From Pseudomonadota bacterium (GTDB lineage Bacteria; Pseudomonadota; Alphaproteobacteria; Rhizobiales; Hyphomicrobiaceae): DNA of 5,911 nucleotides. The stretch spans positions 1-5,911 of the forward strand of contig JAEZAW010000369.1 in assembly GCA_023430315.1 (NCBI GenBank), given 5' to 3'. The first letter of the stretch is position 1. Every line of letters begins with the position of its first letter. The position numbers and the translations under genes were made by a program. Shown one piece after another: positions 1 through 5,256 of this stretch. The notes under the pieces are model-generated. The model was given only the letters and a program-made list of their open reading frames with translations. It did not search any database and was not told the DNA's origin.

Positions 1-134
1 AGGATGCGCGTCGGCGGGAAGGCAATCTGGCGCGGGCGCGGCGGCACGGTGCGCAGCAGCCAGTAGATCACCGGCAGCGCGGCGAGCGCCGTCAGCAGCC
101 ACGGGCTCAGAAAGGCCAGAGCGCCAATGCTCAT
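1..134 (-). CDS. DUF4159/BatA-like membrane protein, N-terminus only
   Basis: This is the 5' end of a gene that leaves the window at its left edge; 44 complete codons are visible. The peptide starts MSIGALAFLSPWLL and continues into ALPVIYWLLRTVPPRP, the typical opening of proteins with the N-terminal double-transmembrane (BatA-type) domain, which in alphaproteobacteria usually carry a C-terminal DUF4159 region. Residues about 11-27 form the first hydrophobic membrane segment, followed by a positively charged, proline-rich stretch (RTVPPRPRQ) expected on the cytoplasmic side. The ATG overlaps the stop of the DUF58 gene as ATGA, so the two are almost surely translationally coupled in the moxR operon. 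The family role is poorly defined: membrane partner of MoxR/DUF58 modules. The full-length domain content is inferred, because the rest of the gene lies outside the window. Confidence 0.82.
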   Translation of the reverse strand, partial: MSIGALAFLSPWLLTALAALPVIYWLLRTVPPRPRQIAFPPTRI

Positions 135-1078
135 GCGTGCCCTCCGGTTGCGGCCGCGCCGGGCGGCGCGCTCATGAGGTAGCTGCCGGCTTGACCACCC
201 AGTCGCAGGATCAGGCTCAGCAGAAGCTCGTGCGGTGGGCGGTCCGTGTGATGGACGAGCAGCGACCAGCCGAGACGGCGCGCGATCTCGGCGAGCCCGT
301 CCCTGTGCGCATTGAGGCGCTTGATGTAGTCGCCCCGCATAGTCTCGACGCGATCGACGATCCAGCGCTCGCCAGCAACCTCCGTGCCGAGGAATTCCGC
401 GCGCCCTTCATAGGGCAGCGTCTCCTCTGCCGGATCCATCACCTGCACGAGATGGCCGCCGACGCCGGCGCCGGCCATTTCCTCGAGCCGGGGCCCGAGC
501 TGATCGAGCGGATCGAGGAAGTCGCTGATCAGGATCGCACCGGAGAAGCGCGGCAGGCGGATCTTGGGCGGCAGGCTCGTCGTGAGCAGCGGCGAGTTGA
601 TGTTCGTGAGAATGGTCTCGGCGATCAGGGTTGCCGCTTTGCGGCTCGCGGTCGGCCGACCAAGGCCGAGCAGGGCCACGCGCTCGCCGCCGCGCACGAG
701 CAGCTCGGCAGCCGCCAGCATGAGCACCACCGCGCGATCGCGCTTCGTAACGGGCGCGAGGTCACTGCGGAAATTCATCGACGGCGAAAGATCCGGCCAG
801 AGCCACACGGTGTGCGCCGCTTCCCACTCGCGCTCGCGCACGTACAACTGATCGGAGCTCGCCGAGCGCCGCCAGTCGATGAGTGTCGCCGCATCGGCGC
901 CCTCGAACTGACGGAACTGCCAGAAGGTTTCGCCGGGGCCAGCGCGACGGCGGCCATGAATGCCATGGGCGACGGTGCTCGCGATCCGGCTCGCCTCGAT
1001 GACGAGATCGGGCAGGCGATCGGCAAGGCCGTGCGCCTCGAGCTCGAGCCGGCCGATCTCGTACTGGGCAGGGCTCAT
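131..1078 (-). CDS. DUF58 domain-containing protein (MoxR-associated)
   Basis: A 315-residue cytoplasmic protein of the DUF58 family, the usual partner of MoxR ATPases. Recognisable blocks are HGRRRAGPGETFWQFRQF (about 41-58), IDWRRSA (67-73), VREREWE (80-86) and DLSPSM (96-101). The last has the D-x-S-x-S layout (D96, S98, S100) of a von Willebrand A-like metal-binding (MIDAS) site. Later parts include LISDFLDPLDQLG and YEGRAEFLG, also typical of the family. The ATG start at 1078 was chosen because ACGGAG lies 6 nt upstream; an in-frame GTG at 1165 would add 29 residues but has no visible ribosome binding site. It lies 118 nt downstream of moxR and overlaps the next gene by 4 nt (ATGA), so it is mid-operon. 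Known modules of this kind are linked to assembly of envelope or metalloprotein complexes; the client here is unknown. No internal break or missing motif was seen. Confidence 0.93.
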   Translation of the reverse strand: MSPAQYEIGRLELEAHGLADRLPDLVIEASRIASTVAHGIHGRRRAGPGETFWQFRQFEGADAATLIDWRRSASSDQLYVREREWEAAHTVWLWPDLSPSMNFRSDLAPVTKRDRAVVLMLAAAELLVRGGERVALLGLGRPTASRKAATLIAETILTNINSPLLTTSLPPKIRLPRFSGAILISDFLDPLDQLGPRLEEMAGAGVGGHLVQVMDPAEETLPYEGRAEFLGTEVAGERWIVDRVETMRGDYIKRLNAHRDGLAEIARRLGWSLLVHHTDRPPHELLLSLILRLGGQAGSYLMSAPPGAAATGGHA

Positions 1079-1084
1079 GCGAAG

Positions 1085-1090
1085 CTCCGT
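1085..1090 (-). promoter_or_regulatory. Ribosome binding site deciding the DUF58 start
   Basis: Read on the minus strand this is ACGGAG, ending 6 nt before the ATG at 1078. It supports that ATG over the in-frame GTG at 1165, which is preceded by a C/T-rich stretch without Shine-Dalgarno character. Confidence 0.6.
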
Positions 1091-1196
1091 CCAGCCAATG
1101 TCCGGCCGGCCAGTCTTGATCGGGGTCGCATGGTGCGTGCGGTCTCCGCCACCTGCTGGCTCCACGGGAATGCGCGAGAAGCGCCTATGGTTCGCC

Positions 1197-2195
1197 TCAC
1201 GCGATGTTGGCGGCCAGCCGGCCGATGACGGCGCCGATCTGGCGGCCCTCGGCGCGGGCCGCGAAGTTGAGCGCCATGCGATGCTTGAGAACGGGCTCGG
1301 CGAGGGCGACGACGTCATCCACCGAAGGGGCGAGCCGACCGTCCACGAGCGCCTTGGCGCGTACGGCAAGCATGAGCGCCTGGCTTGCGCGCGGGCCAGG
1401 ACCCCAGGCGACGAACTTGTCGGTCTCGGCGTCCGCGCCCGTTCCGGGACGCGCCGTGCGCACGAGCGTCAGGATCGCATCCACAACCTTGTCGGGGACG
1501 GGGATCTGGCGCACGAGGCGCTGGATGCTCATCAGCTCGGTGCCGGACAGGATCGGCTCGAGGCGGCGCTCGTCTGTTCCAGTCGTCGAGAACAGCATCC
1601 GCCGTTCGGCAGCGGTATCGGGATAATCGACGTCGACCTGCAGCAGGAAGCGATCGAGCTGTGCTTCGGGAAGCGGATAGGTGCCTTCCTGTTCGAGCGG
1701 GTTCTGCGTCGCGAGCACGTGGAACGGCGCGGGCACGGCATGGCGCTGGCCGGCGACCGTGACGTGATGCTCCTGCATGGCCTGCAGCAGCGCCGATTGC
1801 GTTTTGGGCGAGGCGCGGTTGATCTCGTCCGCCATCAGGAGCTGCGTGAACACGGGACCGCGGATGAATCGGAAGCTGCGCCGTCCGCCTTGTGCGTCCT
1901 CGAGCACTTCGGCGCCGATGATGTCCGACGGCATGAGGTCTGGCGTGAACTGGATGCGCTTGGCATCGAGGCCGAGCACGCGCCCGAGCGTCTCGACGAG
2001 CAATGTCTTCGCGAGGCCTGGCACACCGATGAGCAGTGCGTGCCCGCCCGAAAGTAGCGTCACGAGCGTCTGCTCGATGACCTTGTCCTGGCCAAAGATG
2101 ACCGAGGCCGTGGCCTCATGAACGCGGCGTACCCGCTCACCAGCGGCCTCGACGCGCGCGACGATGTTGTCCTGGGTGTCGATTACTGTTGTCAT
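1197..2195 (-). CDS. MoxR-family AAA+ ATPase
   Basis: A 332-residue MoxR-type AAA+ ATPase (AAA_3 plus C-terminal lid domain), of normal length for the family. Visible motifs in order: the region-specific IFGQDKVIEQTL (33-44); Walker A GVPGLAKT (57-64); Walker B LLMADEINRA (119-128) with D123 and E124; sensor 1 ATQNP (162-166); the arginine-finger segment EAQLDRF with R182; and sensor 2 GPGPRAS with R269. All catalytic positions are intact, so it should hydrolyse ATP and act as a chaperone-like remodeller, probably with the DUF58 protein encoded next to it. The start is MTTVIDTQDN. A longer reading frame extends 47 codons upstream, but that extension does not look like the family and would pass through the promoter. 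No Shine-Dalgarno sits at normal distance from the ATG; a perfect -10 box lies directly upstream, suggesting leaderless translation. It is the first gene of the operon moxR - DUF58 - DUF4159. Confidence 0.96.
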   Translation of the reverse strand: MTTVIDTQDNIVARVEAAGERVRRVHEATASVIFGQDKVIEQTLVTLLSGGHALLIGVPGLAKTLLVETLGRVLGLDAKRIQFTPDLMPSDIIGAEVLEDAQGGRRSFRFIRGPVFTQLLMADEINRASPKTQSALLQAMQEHHVTVAGQRHAVPAPFHVLATQNPLEQEGTYPLPEAQLDRFLLQVDVDYPDTAAERRMLFSTTGTDERRLEPILSGTELMSIQRLVRQIPVPDKVVDAILTLVRTARPGTGADAETDKFVAWGPGPRASQALMLAVRAKALVDGRLAPSVDDVVALAEPVLKHRMALNFAARAEGRQIGAVIGRLAANIA

Positions 2196-2201
2196 GGCGC
2201 G

Positions 2202-2230
2202 ATTATACTGCCTTTTTCTGGGGTTGCGAA
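2202..2230 (-). promoter_or_regulatory. Sigma-70-type promoter of the moxR operon
   Basis: On the minus strand a perfect TATAAT (2207 to 2202) is preceded, with a 17-bp spacer, by TTCGCA (2230 to 2225), which matches 4 of 6 bases of the -35 consensus. Counting the last T of the -10 box as position -7 puts +1 at 2195, the A of the moxR ATG. The element is AT-rich against a GC-rich background. It implies a leaderless or nearly leaderless transcript; the purine-rich AAAAAGG nearby falls between the -35 and -10 boxes and would not be in the mRNA. Transcription start is inferred, not measured. Confidence 0.6.
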
Positions 2231-2345
2231 AACTTGAGGCAGCGAAGGTGTTCAGAATATGGAGCGCGGTGCCGGTCAAATAAGCAGCCGAGCCAAAATG
2301 GTACGCTCGACGCCGATTTCGAGGCCGCCGCGGCAAGGATCGCGG

Positions 2346-2364
2346 AACCGGCCGATTGCCGGTT
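2346..2364. repeat. Perfect 7-bp inverted repeat upstream of the DUF1285 gene
   Basis: AACCGGC (2346-2352) and GCCGGTT (2358-2364) are perfect inverted copies separated by 5 nt (CGATT). The element lies in the 224-bp divergent region between moxR and the DUF1285 gene, 55 nt before the latter's start. It is followed on the plus strand by TTTGTTG, not a real U-tract, so an intrinsic terminator is unlikely; an operator or a 5'-leader hairpin is possible. The rest of this intergenic region shows no convincing plus-strand promoter. Confidence 0.45.
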
Positions 2365-2419
2365 TGTTGAGACCATATCGTGCCAAATGCGAGCTGCGCT
2401 GCGCAAGCAAGGTCGCCTC

Positions 2420-3043
2420 ATGAGTCCACACGATAAGCAAGGCAGCCGACTGGAAACAAGGCAGGTTGACGCAGGGCAGGTCGGCCAGGCAGTCGCAGGG
2501 ACGGCACCGCTCGCGGGCCTCGAAGCCATGCTGCGCGATCAGGATAAGGATCGCCTGCCGCCAGTCGAGAGCTGGAATCCGCCCTATTGCGGGGATATCG
2601 GCATGGCGATCGCCGCCGACGGCACCTGGTTCTATCAAGGCAGCCCGATCGGCCGAAAGCCATTGGTGCGGCTCTTCTCCCGCGTCCTGAGGCGCGATCT
2701 GGACGGCCGTCACTTTCTCGTGACCCCCGTCGAGAAGGTCGACGTGACAGTCGCTGATGCACCCTTTCTGGCCGTCGAGATGGAGGTTTCGGGCGAAGGG
2801 CGTGGCCAGGAGCTGATCTTCCGCACGAACGTCGATGATGCGGTCCGCTGCGGGACGGAACACCCGCTGCGGTTCGCACCCGAGGAGGGCACAGGGGGGC
2901 TCAAGCCGTATCTGCTCGTGCGCGGGCGGCTCGAAGCGCTAGTGACGCGGGCCCTCTACTACGATCTTGTGGAAATGGCCGTCGAGGACGAGGCGGGCCG
3001 ACTTGGTGTGTGGAGCGGCGGCGCATTCTTCGCGATGACCTGA
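2420..3043 (+). CDS. DUF1285 domain-containing protein
   Basis: A 207-residue protein of the DUF1285 family, widespread in Proteobacteria and without an assigned biochemical function. The conserved core begins at PPVESWNPPYCGDIGMAI (about 47-64) and continues through DGTWFYQGSPIGRKPLVRLF (68-87), HFLVTPVEKVDVTV (98-111), DAPFLAVEM (113-121) and the C-terminal YYDLVEMAVE and GVWSGGAFF (196-204). No signal peptide or membrane segment is seen, so it is probably cytoplasmic. The ATG at 2420 was chosen because AAGG (2409-2412) lies 7 nt upstream; the reading frame is open back to 2189 but that part shows no family similarity, and the in-frame ATG at 2387 lacks a ribosome binding site. The first 45 residues are variable. 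It is transcribed divergently from moxR. As I recall, these two genes are often neighbours in Rhizobiales; this is memory, not a search. Confidence 0.92.
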   Translation: MSPHDKQGSRLETRQVDAGQVGQAVAGTAPLAGLEAMLRDQDKDRLPPVESWNPPYCGDIGMAIAADGTWFYQGSPIGRKPLVRLFSRVLRRDLDGRHFLVTPVEKVDVTVADAPFLAVEMEVSGEGRGQELIFRTNVDDAVRCGTEHPLRFAPEEGTGGLKPYLLVRGRLEALVTRALYYDLVEMAVEDEAGRLGVWSGGAFFAMT

Positions 3044-3160
3044 GGGCTTCTGCCCGCAAGCTTGGCAAGCACTTCCGACAAACAGGCACGGAGCCTCTTC
3101 CCAGCGGGGCGCTCGCCGGGAATAAATTGCAACGCGCCGAGCCGTCGGCCGCCAGCAGAG

Positions 3161-3166
3161 AAGGAG
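3161..3166 (+). promoter_or_regulatory. Ribosome binding site deciding a GTG start
   Basis: AAGGAG ends 7 nt before the GTG at 3174, a near-ideal Shine-Dalgarno. It fixes the start of the M20 hydrolase at GTG, giving MSTNLSINPD. The GTG at 3166 that overlaps it is out of frame. Confidence 0.75.
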
Positions 3167-3173
3167 TGCGCGC

Positions 3174-4409
3174 GTGAGCACGAATTTGTCGATCAACCCC
3201 GATCGCCTCTGGCAGAGCCTCATGGCATCCGCCGAGATCGGTCGCACGCCCGCCGGCGGTATTCGCCGCCTCACGCTCAGCGACGAGGACAAGGCCGTGC
3301 GCGACATGTTCGCGGCCTGGGTGAAAGCCGAGGGCTACGGGCTCACGATCGATCGGCTCGGCAGCATGTTCGTGCGGCGCGAGGGCACGGATCCATCGCT
3401 CGCGCCGGTGCTGATCGGCAGCCATCTCGACACGCAGGCCAAGGGCGGACGCTTCGACGGCATTCTCGGCGTGATGTCGGGCCTCGAAGTGCTGCGCACG
3501 CTCGACGAGCGCGGCATCAAGACCAAGCGCCCGATCGAGGTCGTGAACTGGACGAACGAGGAAGGTGCGCGCTTTCCGCCGCCGATGCTGGCCTCGCTCG
3601 TGTTTTCCGATCCCAACCTGCTCGCGTGGGTCGAAGATCGCCGCGACAAGGAAGGCCTGCGCTTCGTCGACGAACTCGCGCGTATCGGCTATCGCGGCGA
3701 GGTGCCGGTCGGTGGACGCGCAATCGACAGCTATTTCGAGCTGCACATCGAGCAGGGGCCGAAACTCGATGCCGTGGGCCTGCCGCTCGGCATCGTGACG
3801 GGCGGCTTCGCGATGCAAGGCATGCGCATCAGTGTACGCGGCGAGACTTCGCATGTCGGGCCGACGCCGATGATGCTTCGGCGCAATGCGCTCGTTGGCG
3901 CGTCGTACGTGGCCGTTGCCGTCGATGATATCGGCTGGCGGTATGCGCCCGAAGATGGAAAGACGAGCGTTGCGCGCCTCGATCTGAGGCCGAACCTGCC
4001 CGGCATTCTCTCCGACGAGGCGGATCTATGGATCGACTTCCGCCATCCGAAGAAGGAGCGCCTTCCCGATATGGTGGCGGACGTCGAGGCCGCTGTCGTC
4101 GAGTCGGCGCGCCGCTCGCACACGAACATCGAAATTGCCGAGCGCTGGGGCTTCGGCGGGCTCACGTTCGATGCGGGACTGATTGCGCTCATCCGCGAGA
4201 CTGCGGCGCGCCTCGGCGTTCCGACCATGGATATCGAGCCCCAGGCCGGACACGACTCTTACAACATGACGAAGGTCTGCCCGTCGGCGATGATCTTCAC
4301 GCCGTGCAAGGGCGGTATTAGCCACAATGAAGCAGAGGACATCGACCTCGCGGCGACCGTGCCGGGCGTCAATGTCCTCCTGCACGCCGTGCTGGCGCGG
4401 GCGATGTGA
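3174..4409 (+). CDS. Zn-dependent M20 hydrolase (N-carbamoyl-amino-acid hydrolase/allantoate amidohydrolase type)
   Basis: A 411-residue amidohydrolase of the M20 hydantoinase/carbamoylase subfamily, whose members hydrolyse N-carbamoyl-L-amino acids, beta-ureidopropionate or allantoate, usually as cytoplasmic dimers with two metal ions. The metal-site residues are in place by motif: H84 and D95 in GSHLDTQAKGGRFDG, E129 (catalytic base) and E130 (ligand) in NWTNEEGARF, H191 in ELHIEQGP, and H384 in GGISHNEAED. The dimerisation domain carries GETSHVGPTPM, with H227 expected to reach the neighbouring active site, and R290 (DFRHP) fits the usual substrate-carboxylate arginine. Length is normal for the family. 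The start is GTG with a strong ribosome binding site. The gene follows the DUF1285 gene by 130 bp; an AT-rich patch (3121-3128) with a weak TTCCCA/AATAAA pair could be its promoter, at low confidence. No hydantoinase or allantoinase gene is adjacent, so the substrate remains open. Confidence 0.95.
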   Translation: MSTNLSINPDRLWQSLMASAEIGRTPAGGIRRLTLSDEDKAVRDMFAAWVKAEGYGLTIDRLGSMFVRREGTDPSLAPVLIGSHLDTQAKGGRFDGILGVMSGLEVLRTLDERGIKTKRPIEVVNWTNEEGARFPPPMLASLVFSDPNLLAWVEDRRDKEGLRFVDELARIGYRGEVPVGGRAIDSYFELHIEQGPKLDAVGLPLGIVTGGFAMQGMRISVRGETSHVGPTPMMLRRNALVGASYVAVAVDDIGWRYAPEDGKTSVARLDLRPNLPGILSDEADLWIDFRHPKKERLPDMVADVEAAVVESARRSHTNIEIAERWGFGGLTFDAGLIALIRETAARLGVPTMDIEPQAGHDSYNMTKVCPSAMIFTPCKGGISHNEAEDIDLAATVPGVNVLLHAVLARAM

Positions 4410-4412
4410 CGG

Positions 4413-5024
4413 TCAAACCTTGATCCACGTCTCCGAGAAGGCGAGCATCGCGGTGGAGATCGTCTGACCGGCAACCTGTCGCGGGATGGGCTTGCCGGGA
4501 AGCCGCTTGCCGTTGACGGTAATCGACGCCTCGCTGCAGCCGACGAACAGGCTCGGCATCCAGTGGCGGCCCGTGGCCGATTTGTCGGGCGGCAACGCGA
4601 AGCAGAAAGGCTTGCCGAGGCCGCTCCACGCAAGCTCGACATTGAGACCGCCTGCCTTGAGCGTCTCCTTGTAGGCAGAGCCCGGATCGCCCGAGGCGAC
4701 GACACTATCCAGCTTCTGGTACTTCAAGCCGGCGAGACCGGGCAGGCCTTTGTAAGTGCCGAAATTCGAGACGAAGTCCGAGACGAGGTAGCGCGCCAAG
4801 GCCTCGTTGTCGTGCAGCAGGTAGTTCGCGCGCTCGGCCGGCGGGTTCGCCTCCTGCGGCGACTGCATGAGGACGAGGGCATGGCCGCGGCCGTGCGGCG
4901 AGAGCACGACGCGAAAGAAGCTCGCGAGGCTCACGAAGGGGCCGTCCGGGCTCTCCTTGAGCGAGATGCCGGGGTTCTCGCCGGACCACTCGACGGTGCC
5001 GGCAAATGTGGTGGGCTCGGGCAT
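4413..5024 (-). CDS. Hypothetical protein, 203 residues, family not recognised
   Basis: I do not recognise this protein. The start MPEPTTFAGTVEWSG is well supported by a perfect AGGAGG (5034 to 5029) 4 nt before the ATG. There is no signal peptide and no membrane segment, so it is predicted soluble and cytoplasmic. The N-terminal half reads like alternating beta strands (SLASFFRVVLS, GHALVLMQS); then comes a helix-like segment (NEALARYLVSDFVSNFG, about 79-95), and the C-terminal half contains ELAWSGLGKPFCFALPP and the beta-rich SLFVGCSEASITVNGKRLPG. Composition and codon use resemble the neighbours, and the two long overlapping frames on the other strand look like shadows, so I regard it as real. 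It points tail to tail at the M20 gene with only 3 bp between stop codons and divergently from the GMC gene. A weak -10-like TAAGAT at 5083 to 5078 could belong to its promoter. Function cannot be stated. Confidence 0.82.
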   Translation of the reverse strand: MPEPTTFAGTVEWSGENPGISLKESPDGPFVSLASFFRVVLSPHGRGHALVLMQSPQEANPPAERANYLLHDNEALARYLVSDFVSNFGTYKGLPGLAGLKYQKLDSVVASGDPGSAYKETLKAGGLNVELAWSGLGKPFCFALPPDKSATGRHWMPSLFVGCSEASITVNGKRLPGKPIPRQVAGQTISTAMLAFSETWIKV

Positions 5025-5028
5025 GGTT

Positions 5029-5034
5029 CCTCCT
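5029..5034 (-). promoter_or_regulatory. Perfect Shine-Dalgarno fixing the start of the 203-residue gene
   Basis: Read on the minus strand this is AGGAGG, 4 nt (AACC) before the ATG at 5024. It rules out the longer reading frame that would begin at 5150 and add 42 residues of poor coding character. Confidence 0.8.
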
Positions 5035-5145
5035 GTCCGATAGTGACGGATTGAATGTTCTTCATGGATGGTGCCGCATCTTAGGCGAGGGCAGGGCGGG
5101 CGGCCATCCCGCGATGTGTGCGCTGCGGAATGCATACAACCCGGA

Positions 5146-5197
5146 CGCAAAGCAGCCCGGCGGTTTCATCGGACTACTGGTCATCTGCCGCAAAGCA
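5146..5197 (+). repeat. Direct repeat of CGCAAAGCA, copies 43 bp apart
   Basis: The 9-mer CGCAAAGCA occurs at 5146-5154 and 5189-5197 in the divergent intergenic region before the GMC gene. The start-to-start distance of 43 bp is close to four helical turns, so a bound regulator would face the same side of the DNA twice. With a region of about 230 bp, one such 9-mer match by chance is not rare (roughly one in ten), so this is only suggestive. Confidence 0.3.
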
Positions 5198-5207
5198 TTG
5201 CTAGGAA

Positions 5208-5238
5208 TGTCGTGACAGCGGGCACGAAGCCCGCGACA
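5208..5238 (+). repeat. GC-rich hairpin and near-palindrome upstream of the GMC gene
   Basis: GCGGGC (5218-5223) and GCCCGC (5229-5234) form a perfect 6-bp stem with a 5-nt loop (ACGAA), ending 22 nt before the GMC start codon. Directly before it is TGTCGTGACA (5208-5217), itself a TGTC/GACA inverted repeat, and CGACA follows at 5234-5238 as a possible outer pairing partner of TGTCG (5208-5212). There is no U-tract, so it is not a normal terminator for upstream transcription. It could be an operator or a leader hairpin; the role is unknown. Confidence 0.45.
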
Positions 5239-5256
5239 TACGGGGCAGGAAACACC

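Noticed and set aside
1102..1113. CCGGCCGG-type palindrome between moxR and DUF58
   Set aside because: Short self-complementary GC words are frequent in this GC-rich DNA; no longer stem or T-tract accompanies it.
137..1228. Long plus-strand open frame (363 codons) opposite the DUF58 gene
   Set aside because: It is an antisense shadow caused by GC-rich codon structure. The minus strand carries clear DUF58 motifs, and the plus-strand product has low-complexity Arg/Ala/Glu-rich content with no family resemblance.
960..2057. Long plus-strand open frame (365 codons) opposite moxR and the DUF58 start
   Set aside because: It crosses two real minus-strand genes, and the product is Arg/His/Glu-rich with no motifs. 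MoxR on the other strand has every AAA+ motif intact.
2234..2281. Candidate plus-strand promoters for DUF1285 (TTGAGG, TTCAGA, TCAAAT)
   Set aside because: Pairs have poor -10 matches or 19-bp spacing, no better than expected by chance in an AT-richer patch.
3044..3070. Possible terminator after DUF1285 (GGGC-TTCT-GCCC, then GCTT-GGC-AAGC)
   Set aside because: Both stems are only 4 bp and neither is followed by a T-tract, so an intrinsic terminator cannot be supported.
2901..3854. Minus-strand open frame (317 codons) opposite DUF1285 and M20
   Set aside because: It overlaps two well-supported plus-strand genes and their intergenic region, and its product shows no recognisable domain.
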